Origin: a virus
Virus record (IMG/VR): IMGVR_UViG_3300022933_000013
Span: 1-36,249 of that record
Length of the DNA stretch: 36,249 bases
Reading direction: 5' to 3' (one strand)
Shown: piece after piece, positions 30,063 to 35,640 of the stretch
Layout: each line of letters begins with the position of its first letter
How positions within the stretch are numbered: position 1 is the stretch's first letter
The notes under the pieces: generated by a model
Seen by the model: the letters and a program-made list of their open reading frames with translations, nothing else
Databases searched by the model: none
What the model was told of the DNA's origin: nothing
Translations under genes and position numbers: made by a program

Positions 30063-30555
30063 GTTCACAATCACCAACTATACATCTATGAAAAACATCA
30101 TCTGAAACAGATATCTTGTTATTGGTTTCAGGGATTTCATCTATACTATTATTTAATACACTTTCAAATTTTTCTAATGGTTTACCTAATAATTCAGCAA
30201 AACTGTCCATTCTGTTTGCGTCAAAAATTAACTTAAACTCATCATGGTCTTTTTCTTTATTATGCTCACCCCTTAGTTTGTTCATTAACTGTCTTAATAT
30301 TTTTAAATCAATCTTATCAACATCAATAACATAGGCAGGAATTTTCTTTTTCCCTAATTTTTTATAAATTTTAACTCTATGCTCACCATCAATAACTGCT
30401 AATTTTTTGTTTAATATTACAGGAGCTAAAAACCCAAATTTTTCCATTGTTAATTCTAGGGCTTTTTCTTGCTCATTAGATAATTCATTTGGATTAGTCT
30501 TATCAAACTTAATATCATTGACAATAACACTTGAAATAGCAATTTCTTTTACCAC
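30037..30555 (-). CDS. ParB/sulfiredoxin-like domain protein, 172 aa
   Basis: Residues 5-80 form the ParB N-terminal fold: N-P-N-E-L at 21-25, F-L-A-P-V-I-L-N at 42-49, and IDGEHRVKIYKKLG (55-68) with the GEHR phosphate-binding motif. Such domains bind CTP or act on DNA, and are often encoded with phage DNA-modifying enzymes. A helical region follows, then a Cys/His C-terminus (CIVGDCEHG). GTG 30555 is used because the nearby ATG is out of frame. First gene of the modification operon, with a TATA box 25 bases upstream. Possible roles: sequence-guided loader or regulator of the module. It has no HTH part of true ParB proteins. Confidence 0.75.
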   Translation of the reverse strand: MVKEIAISSVIVNDIKFDKTNPNELSNEQEKALELTMEKFGFLAPVILNKKLAVIDGEHRVKIYKKLGKKKIPAYVIDVDKIDLKILRQLMNKLRGEHNKEKDHDEFKLIFDANRMDSFAELLGKPLEKFESVLNNSIDEIPETNNKISVSDDVFHRCIVGDCEHGQKENRL

Positions 30556-30576
30556 ATATAATCCCTTATTAGGTTA

Positions 30577-30584
30577 CACATAAA
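30577..30584 (-). promoter_or_regulatory. Promoter of the DNA modification operon
   Basis: TTTATGTG on the minus strand, centred 25 bases before GTG 30555, overlapping the gap before the 65-aa gene. It suggests that the four-gene module is transcribed from its own start. Confidence 0.45.
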
Positions 30585-30589
30585 CATAT

Positions 30590-30787
30590 CTATTCGTCAG
30601 GATCAATTCGTGGAAAAGTTATTGCAATATTATCCGTATAATCCCTTAACCAACCAACTTCAATACTATGTTCCCCATGTGCCTCATGTGTTGCTATTGC
30701 GTCATATAGTGTTCTAGTGATAGCTTTGGTTACAAACTGCCATACCTGATCCTCTGTATAGAGTTTTTGATCTCTATTTAGTGGCAT
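30590..30787 (-). CDS. Hypothetical protein upstream of the modification module, 65 aa
   Basis: Helix VWQFVTKAITRTLYDAIATH (15-34), then mixed strands with aromatic residues and a DPDE end. No family recognised. Possible TATA sequence CATATTAA 23 bases before ATG 30787. It precedes the ParB-like gene and could be part of the same system, without evidence beyond position. Confidence 0.6.
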   Translation of the reverse strand: MPLNRDQKLYTEDQVWQFVTKAITRTLYDAIATHEAHGEHSIEVGWLRDYTDNIAITFPRIDPDE

Positions 30788-30841
30788 AGTACATTAAATA
30801 AATTGTTAATATGATTAAAGATGAAATAATGTATATGAAAT

Positions 30842-31543
30842 TCAACGCCTAATGGCTAACCATAGCCAACGCTTGACAATATAGTAGAAACTAAATCTAT
30901 CCCAAACCCTTTGACCATACTTGACTCTGACTCTTAGGATATCCCTATCAGATAAATCCAAATTATCAACAGAATAATATGGATCCATTATATCACTTCC
31001 ATATTTAGCACCTGAAACATCATGTTTTAACCCTAACGTGTGACCTAGTTCATGGATAAGTACAGCATACAAATTATATGTCTTTAATATGTTATCTGGA
31101 TATGATACATTCTCTACTAGACCTTTTTTGATGGCGTCTTTTCCCTTGATACCCCTCCCTTTTAGATCCCAAATGTATGAAGCATTAAACACTACCTGTC
31201 CTGATACACTACCTTGACCTGGGAAATATGCGTATGCTAGAACAGATGGTCTATCTTTGAAATACTTATCCTCATCTTTTGTTCTGAATCTTATCTCAAT
31301 ATCTGCTTTGGTTTTCCATGCCGATTTGAATTTCAACGGTATCTCAAAGTTCCATGTGGATATTGCTAGATTGATTGCTCGTTTTAATTTTCGTTTGGAT
31401 ATTAATTTTAATGAGTCATGGTATTCTACATCATAAGTTAGTATATCTTTTTCCCACTTGTATTTCCATTCTGTTTGTTCTGATACAAATTCCACTTTGC
31501 CATTGACTTCATTTTGTGCAATAATACAATCGGGGTGGTTCAT
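30842..31543 (-). CDS. Matrixin-like zinc metalloprotease, 233 aa
   Basis: Zinc-binding motif HELGHTLGLKH (164-174) with catalytic Glu165, followed by Asp175 and a Met-turn in DIMDPYYS (Met186): the metzincin/matrixin signature. Also matrixin-like: LAYAYFPGQGSVSGQVVFN (102-120). There is no signal peptide; the C-terminus has a hydrophobic-basic segment (FYYIVKRWLWLAIRR). It lies next to a small membrane protein. In a virus of an archaeon with a protein S-layer and no peptidoglycan, a likely role is cutting the S-layer at exit or entry; the protease call is firm, the target is inference. Confidence 0.85.
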   Translation of the reverse strand: MNHPDCIIAQNEVNGKVEFVSEQTEWKYKWEKDILTYDVEYHDSLKLISKRKLKRAINLAISTWNFEIPLKFKSAWKTKADIEIRFRTKDEDKYFKDRPSVLAYAYFPGQGSVSGQVVFNASYIWDLKGRGIKGKDAIKKGLVENVSYPDNILKTYNLYAVLIHELGHTLGLKHDVSGAKYGSDIMDPYYSVDNLDLSDRDILRVRVKYGQRVWDRFSFYYIVKRWLWLAIRR

Positions 31544-31577
31544 AATAAAAAAAATAAAAGTTACCTAAAAAGTATGT

Positions 31578-31748
31578 TTAGGCATTTGTGTCGTTTTTGT
31601 GTTTAGCATAATCGGCTGTGATGATGGCTCCAAGTGCTACAAAAACTGCTGTTGTGACTTCTGGAGATATTTTGTCAAGAATCCAACCTAAAGCTGTCAA
31701 TCCTGTCAAAGCTCCTAAGCCATAGTATCTTAAATTTCCACTAGACAT
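31578..31748 (-). CDS. Small membrane protein, possible holin, 56 aa
   Basis: Two hydrophobic stretches (about 8-24 and 31-46) separated by D-K-I-S-P-E, with a charged C-terminus (AKHKNDTNA): a two-membrane-segment layout found in small holins. It sits immediately before the metalloprotease gene and has a clear TATA box 26 bases before ATG 31748. No sequence family recognised, so the holin role is inferred from size, topology and neighbour. Confidence 0.6.
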   Translation of the reverse strand: MSSGNLRYYGLGALTGLTALGWILDKISPEVTTAVFVALGAIITADYAKHKNDTNA

Positions 31749-31770
31749 TAACAATTTCCTAATTTGCTAC

Positions 31771-31778
31771 TATATATG
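31771..31778 (-). promoter_or_regulatory. TATA box of the possible lysis genes
   Basis: CATATATA on the minus strand, centred 26 bases before ATG 31748, so the small membrane protein and the metalloprotease may form one transcript. Confidence 0.6.
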
Positions 31779-31782
31779 AATA

Positions 31783-32736
31783 TTAATTGTATTTGATAAT
31801 AGGAATATCTATGGTTAATTCCTTTGAAGCACGATACAAGGCTATATTATAATTCATATCGTGACTAATATCTGTGAAACATTTAGGGCATGAACGCAAG
31901 TATAATGGATAATTATCTTCTGATTCAAAAAATTCTCTTACTTTTGGTTCACGCAATAATCCTATTGACCCATATTTCTCTGAATAGTCCATGAGTTGTG
32001 CAATTCTGGCAATAGTTTCACCTGTTTCAATACAAAATGTTCCCATGATTTTTTCATACTCACCAAAGTCACGCCTTAAATCTATCATGCCTTTTGAGTT
32101 TTCTATGTTAGCCCACATCTTTGCATATTCACCTAGCTTTAATTCCACGTTACCTATCTCATTATCAATGATTTCCTGAACTTCATCAGATTTGTTGTAT
32201 CTATCTATCAGAGTTTCAAAGGTTAGATGGAATTTGTTTGCTAGTTTGCTACATGATTTGAGATAAATTAATTCTCTTGTATCTTTATTCAATTTGGGTT
32301 TTAATGGTTTTGGCACAGTATTCTCTTTTTTAGTTTCTTTTGCCCTTTGTTCCACACCATTAATCTTAATGTCATTAAATTGATTTTTCTCTATTGTTAT
32401 AGATGGATCATTAGTTTCTATTAATCTCCAATTCTGTTTCTCTAATTCGGACACGTTGTCCGTTTTATTATAGTTCTGTTTGTAATTATCAGGAAGGCTT
32501 CTGCGTATGTGTCGATCACTTACGCTTATACCTTCTTTGTTTAATTGAGCATATAGATAAGAACTAATTCCATTTACTTTAATGTCAATCATTTTATATT
32601 TAATTTGATTACTAACAATTTCTGCACACTTTTCTAAATAATCTTTGAGTGTATGCTTTTCCCATTTCTCATAATCATCTCTAAACTGTTTTAACGTTTC
32701 ATGCCATTGATTTAATAAAAATTCTGAATCTGACAC
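31783..32736 (-). CDS. HTH-containing protein with C-terminal zinc-like motif, 317 aa
   Basis: Residues about 55-90 (ISSYLYAQLNKEGISVSDRH, then IRRSLPDNYK) look like a helix-turn-helix with recognition helix DRHIRRSL. A charged linker (95-150) and a helical region (about 150-280) follow. At the C-terminus CPKC is followed by a His (283-292), a possible metal site. GTG 32736 is the only start that fits. It is divergent to the plus-strand zinc-finger gene, which suggests regulation at the shared region. Possible replication-initiation or transcription regulator; no family recognised with confidence. Confidence 0.6.
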   Translation of the reverse strand: MSDSEFLLNQWHETLKQFRDDYEKWEKHTLKDYLEKCAEIVSNQIKYKMIDIKVNGISSYLYAQLNKEGISVSDRHIRRSLPDNYKQNYNKTDNVSELEKQNWRLIETNDPSITIEKNQFNDIKINGVEQRAKETKKENTVPKPLKPKLNKDTRELIYLKSCSKLANKFHLTFETLIDRYNKSDEVQEIIDNEIGNVELKLGEYAKMWANIENSKGMIDLRRDFGEYEKIMGTFCIETGETIARIAQLMDYSEKYGSIGLLREPKVREFFESEDNYPLYLRSCPKCFTDISHDMNYNIALYRASKELTIDIPIIKYN

Positions 32737-32814
32737 AAGTTTGTATTTAAATGGTAACTAATAAGGTTAATGCAACAACCTTAAATATGATAACAACTTA
32801 TAATTAATTAGGAA
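32737..32814. promoter_or_regulatory. Divergent promoter region
   Basis: Holds CTTAAATATGA near 32780-32790, which reads as a TATA box on both strands: 30 bases before the plus-strand ATG 32815, and about 48 before GTG 32736. A second box, ATTTAAATAC (32743-32752), is too close to GTG 32736 for a leaderless start. It is one of two divergent promoters in the window. Confidence 0.45.
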
Positions 32815-32931
32815 ATGAGTCAAATATTTACAATACATGATAAGGAAAAGTGTATAATTTGCAAAGAAACAATGAAAGAAATATTTGTTGGCAGATTAAC
32901 TTGTCCTTGTTGTGGAGCTAACGAAGATTAA
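32815..32931 (+). CDS. Plus-strand zinc-ribbon protein, 38 aa
   Basis: C13-x2-C16 and C30-x-C32/C33 (CIIC, CPCC) with a basic middle: a minimal zinc ribbon. One of only two plus-strand genes, divergent from the 317-aa HTH protein, and its stop overlaps the end of the convergent gene at 32928 by 4 bases. Small zinc proteins under divergent control are often regulators in archaeal viruses; here this is inference. Confidence 0.6.
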   Translation: MSQIFTIHDKEKCIICKETMKEIFVGRLTCPCCGANED

Positions 32932-33194
32932 TCAACTGTATCTTCGTCAATAAAGATTTTACCACGAGTTTTCCCCTCTGCTGTTACCTTATCCCAAATA
33001 TCAAATATATGTTGTTGGATTTCTTTTTCTTCAAAGTTTCCAATATCTGATTTGTCTTTGATAACTTTCTTAATGTCCTGATTTCCATATTCAACTGTTA
33101 TATCCCTGACTAATTTCCCTTTGTCTTTTTGTGTACTTGCTTCACCAATATGAAGTCTAACACGAAAGAATGGTGTTGCGTCAAAATCTGTCAT
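32928..33194 (-). CDS. Hypothetical protein, 88 aa
   Basis: Alpha/beta protein: strands at FFRVRLHIG (9-17) and LVRDITVEYG (28-37), then a helical acidic C-terminal half. No Cys. ATG 33194 in a TAATG overlap with the 25-aa gene. No family recognised; a DNA-replication accessory role would fit its neighbourhood. Confidence 0.65.
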   Translation of the reverse strand: MTDFDATPFFRVRLHIGEASTQKDKGKLVRDITVEYGNQDIKKVIKDKSDIGNFEEKEIQQHIFDIWDKVTAEGKTRGKIFIDEDTVD

Positions 33195-33271
33195 TATTCT
33201 TCAATCTCCATGATTTCATTTATTGTTCTAATCTGTGCTTCTGCTATTGTAAGAAATTGCTCAAAGGTCAT
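33194..33271 (-). CDS. Micropeptide, 25 aa
   Basis: A single acidic helix (FEQFLTIAEAQIRTINEIME). It is joined to both neighbours by TAATG overlaps, which is good evidence for translation. Function unknown. Confidence 0.55.
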   Translation of the reverse strand: MTFEQFLTIAEAQIRTINEIMEIEE

Positions 33272-33642
33272 TAAAATCCCTCTCCTGTTTCCATGTTGAT
33301 GAAATTTCCTTCTGATTCATTTTCATACATTTCTTGTGCTATTTCTGCTTCCATTTTTGCTTCTTGTTCTTGGTGTTGAATTATTTGTTTTCTAAGTTCA
33401 ACAAGGTATTTTTTATTGGAATTTACCCATTCAACAACTTCACTTACTGTTATTTCAGGTCTTGATTCAACTTGATCAGAATGATCAAATGTATGTTTTC
33501 CAATGTTAAATCCAATGGATTCAACTGCTTCCATAATTGCTGATGTTCTTTTTTGACTTGGTTTGCCACAAAATCTATCCCCATCTTTTAAAATTAGGGT
33601 GGCTAGTTTTGCAACTTTGTTCTCCAAAACGTTTTTACTCAT
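33271..33642 (-). CDS. Hypothetical protein with coiled coil, 123 aa
   Basis: N-terminal 55 residues basic and mixed (KRTSAIMEAVESIGFNIG), then a helical, Glu/Gln-rich coiled coil (about 65-110), ending in N-M-E-T-G-E-G-F. First gene of a transcript: a TTATATTA box is centred 25 bases before ATG 33642. No family recognised. Confidence 0.65.
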   Translation of the reverse strand: MSKNVLENKVAKLATLILKDGDRFCGKPSQKRTSAIMEAVESIGFNIGKHTFDHSDQVESRPEITVSEVVEWVNSNKKYLVELRKQIIQHQEQEAKMEAEIAQEMYENESEGNFINMETGEGF

Positions 33643-33663
33643 ACTGTACTAATCAAATAACTG

Positions 33664-33671
33664 TAATATAA
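33664..33671 (-). promoter_or_regulatory. TATA box for the 123-aa gene
   Basis: TTATATTA on the minus strand, centred about 25 bases before ATG 33642; identical to the box at 16593-16600. Confidence 0.6.
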
Positions 33672-33673
33672 GC

Positions 33674-33748
33674 CTAGTCCTCATCTTCATAGTCGTCAGA
33701 ATTATCCCACCAATCAGGAAAATCAGGTTGATTTGGAAAACTCATCAT
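33674..33748 (-). CDS. Acidic micropeptide, 24 aa
   Basis: Ends W-W-D-N-S-D-D-Y-E-D-E-D, highly acidic. It overlaps the 43-aa gene in another frame. ATG at 33748 or 33745. The acidic end resembles DNA-mimic or SSB-type tails, but it is very short. Confidence 0.4.
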   Translation of the reverse strand: MMSFPNQPDFPDWWDNSDDYEDED

Positions 33749-33854
33749 ATAGTATTACTAGCATATTGAATAAATGTTCTAATTCTATACTTGTTAATTT
33801 TTCATCTTTTGTAACTAAACTGATTAAATAAACGGTATCATCTAAGTCAATCAT
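33723..33854 (-). CDS. Hypothetical protein, 43 aa
   Basis: Helical peptide: VYLISLVTKDEKLTSIELEH then LFNMLVILYDEF. The final helix is amphipathic. Overlaps the previous gene by 8 bp. No family recognised. Confidence 0.5.
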   Translation of the reverse strand: MIDLDDTVYLISLVTKDEKLTSIELEHLFNMLVILYDEFSKST

Positions 33855-34032
33855 CTGTATCGTATTCCTCCTTGTTTTCCCTCACTATATCATAATAAAT
33901 TACCCTAAAAAGATTGAAGGTTTTCTCATCTGCCTTTGATGGGTGTTTATCTTTGAAGGCTAGATTATACCACTTTAGAATACTTGCATAGTGTTCCTCA
34001 TAGATTCCTACATCATGGTCAATTCTAACCAT
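33847..34032 (-). CDS. Hypothetical protein, 61 aa
   Basis: Helical protein rich in Tyr, Lys and Asp (HYASILKWYNLAF, FNLFRVIYYDIV), with an acidic end. ATG 34032 overlaps the phosphoesterase gene by 8 bp. No family recognised. Confidence 0.6.
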   Translation of the reverse strand: MVRIDHDVGIYEEHYASILKWYNLAFKDKHPSKADEKTFNLFRVIYYDIVRENKEEYDTDD

Positions 34033-34837
34033 GTTGGCTCACCTTGTTATTATAGGCGTCAAAAGATACTGTCCATGTTCCAGGCTTTGAAGTTTGGAGT
34101 TTATTCCCCTTTTGTTCAAACCATTGGTCAACGTTATTCCTAACTGCTGATGTGAAGCAACCTGAATTTACTAGGATTTGTTCCTTTGAATCCCATGAAT
34201 TTTTCTTATCATTGTAGAAAAAAGTGTCACGTTTGATACCCATTGGATCATGTAAGTGACCCATTTGATAAATATCTGCTTCACAATTTACTGTAAGATT
34301 TTCCAATGCTCGTAACGTTCCACCACCCCCTGCTCCATGATTTACAAACAATGTTTTCTTCATCATACTCTTTCCTTTATATCTTATATCTAACCTAAGA
34401 AATGCTTTACTTCCTAAGAATGTCATATTGTTATACTTACAATATCTTTTCATATCACCCTCTGTGACTACTCTTGACTTGTATTCGTGGTTTCCCCATT
34501 GTAGATACCATATTTTTTCCATACCATAGTTCTTTGTATAGTAGTCTTGTTCATCAAATAACTCACTACACCTCTCGTCAAATTCATCTTGTTGTTCTGC
34601 TAGTGTCCTTAGTCCTACTGCCTCATCTTTGAATCTTGGATCACCTGGCAGTATTAAATCAAGCTGATCACCACCAAAAGATGTGAATCTATAAGGATCA
34701 TCTAGAATATCCTTAACCCTTCTTTCAAATAAATCCTCATTAAAATTGGTGTTTCCAATATGAATGTCAGATAAGTTTTCCCAATGGACAATAGTATCTT
34801 TTTTATCTAGTTCTATGATGATCGATTTGCTATACAA
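34025..34837 (-). CDS. Calcineurin-like metallophosphoesterase, 270 aa
   Basis: All metal-binding motifs are present in order: SDIHIG (23-28; Asp24, His26), GGDQLD (55-60; Asp57), GNHE (115-118), NHGAG (166-170; His167), and GHLH (193-196). It may act as a nuclease or phosphatase, like Mre11/SbcD or phage phosphoesterases. TTG 34837 is the start, as no ATG or GTG lies before the first motif. It overlaps the small zinc-finger gene by 25 bp and sits beside an endonuclease, so a replication or recombination role is likely. Confidence 0.85.
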   Translation of the reverse strand: MYSKSIIIELDKKDTIVHWENLSDIHIGNTNFNEDLFERRVKDILDDPYRFTSFGGDQLDLILPGDPRFKDEAVGLRTLAEQQDEFDERCSELFDEQDYYTKNYGMEKIWYLQWGNHEYKSRVVTEGDMKRYCKYNNMTFLGSKAFLRLDIRYKGKSMMKKTLFVNHGAGGGGTLRALENLTVNCEADIYQMGHLHDPMGIKRDTFFYNDKKNSWDSKEQILVNSGCFTSAVRNNVDQWFEQKGNKLQTSKPGTWTVSFDAYNNKVSQHG

Positions 34838-34917
34838 CTATCACAAATTGCTGAACCATCAACTAAAGTAACTATTACATTTGACGAAAAACATACATTA
34901 CATAATCCCTTACTCAT
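34813..34917 (-). CDS. Zinc-finger micropeptide, 34 aa
   Basis: C6-x2-C9 and C25-x2-C28, a complete one-zinc ribbon. Overlaps the endonuclease gene by 8 bp and the phosphoesterase gene by 25 bp. Same type as the other CxxC-CxxC micropeptides of this genome. Confidence 0.65.
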   Translation of the reverse strand: MSKGLCNVCFSSNVIVTLVDGSAICDSCIANRSS

Positions 34918-35347
34918 TTTTTATTAGCCTCAATATCTCACTATTAATGTACTCATAAATATCTAACTTTAACTCCTTACAATTTGCTAAATTAACCACT
35001 ATGAGTTTAATATTATTACTTCTAAATAACTCATTTCTTTGATTTGTTTTTTCTACCTTCCTGTCATGTACTGCTCCATCAACCTCTACTATCCACATAC
35101 CGTATTTGTCAATCCATAATAAGTCAGGATTCTTTACACTACAATCATTAAGGTCAGCCTTTGTTACATATTCCTTAATCTTGATTAATCTATTGTTAAT
35201 ATTGAATATAAGATATGCTTCACGCTTTACTTTAACCTTGTATTTTTTTCTTAGGTATGAGGCTATTGCTATAAGTTGGGCTGTATCTGATTGACCATAC
35301 TGCTTTTTTTGACCATAGGCTATTCCACTTTGTTTGCCTCTAGGCAT
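34910..35347 (-). CDS. PD-(D/E)XK endonuclease, DUF559/Vsr-like, 145 aa
   Basis: PD at 74-75, E-V-D-G at 88-91, His94 and a following N-Q-R-N-E-L helix (102-107), then a strand KLIVVN. The pattern E-(V/I)-D-G-x-x-H-(x)n-R is that of DUF559 and very-short-patch repair nucleases. A basic N-terminal part (1-45) would bind DNA. It may resolve branched DNA, repair mismatches, or cut host DNA that lacks the viral modification; the substrate is unknown. ATG 35347 lies 12 bases after the previous stop. Confidence 0.65.
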   Translation of the reverse strand: MPRGKQSGIAYGQKKQYGQSDTAQLIAIASYLRKKYKVKVKREAYLIFNINNRLIKIKEYVTKADLNDCSVKNPDLLWIDKYGMWIVEVDGAVHDRKVEKTNQRNELFRSNNIKLIVVNLANCKELKLDIYEYINSEILRLIKNE

Positions 35348-35359
35348 TACTTTCTTGCC

Positions 35360-35446
35360 TCATAGTTCAGTTGAACAATCCTTACATTTAAGATTTCCAA
35401 AATGGTTATCACAGCCACATTTAGGACAGGTTAATCTTTTAGTCAA
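35360..35446 (-). CDS. Zinc-ribbon micropeptide, 28 aa
   Basis: CPKCGC (7-12) and CKDC (21-24) make a minimal zinc ribbon. TTG 35446 starts inside the end of the previous gene (8-bp overlap). The Cys pattern supports a real protein despite its size. Confidence 0.5.
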   Translation of the reverse strand: MTKRLTCPKCGCDNHFGNLKCKDCSTEL

Positions 35447-35534
35447 GTTCGTGTTCCTCACATAATTTTATACTTCTACTGTGTCTTGTTTCTAACTCAC
35501 ACCTGCATTTTTTGCATATAATTCTATTCCTCAT
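35439..35534 (-). CDS. Zinc-binding micropeptide, 31 aa
   Basis: CKKCRC (7-12) with C25 and H28 (CEEHEL) gives a possible Cys3His site. It overlaps the 38-aa gene by 11 bp. Arg-rich centre suggests nucleic-acid binding. Confidence 0.55.
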   Translation of the reverse strand: MRNRIICKKCRCELETRHSRSIKLCEEHELD

Positions 35535-35640
35535 TTTTTCTTATTACCCCATACAAACAATCAGTACATAAATCTATGTCGTGAAATAACTTGTTCTTAA
35601 CAAAGTCTTTTTCCTGATGGCATTTCTTACACTTGTTCAT
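35524..35640 (-). CDS. CxxC-CxxC zinc-finger protein following MCM, 38 aa
   Basis: Complete version of the gene cut at the left edge. CKKC (4-7) and CTDC (25-28) with a 17-residue basic/aromatic middle. ATG 35640 overlaps the MCM stop by one base, and ATG 35643 is also possible. Its sequence is identical in both copies over the shared 34 codons, although the MCM genes next to it differ. Confidence 0.65.
   Translation of the reverse strand: MNKCKKCHQEKDFVKNKLFHDIDLCTDCLYGVIRKNEE

Noticed and set aside
33674-33748. Acidic 24-aa peptide as a single-stranded DNA-binding protein tail
   Set aside because: Only the acidic end is similar; no OB-fold is present. It is kept only as a possible small gene.
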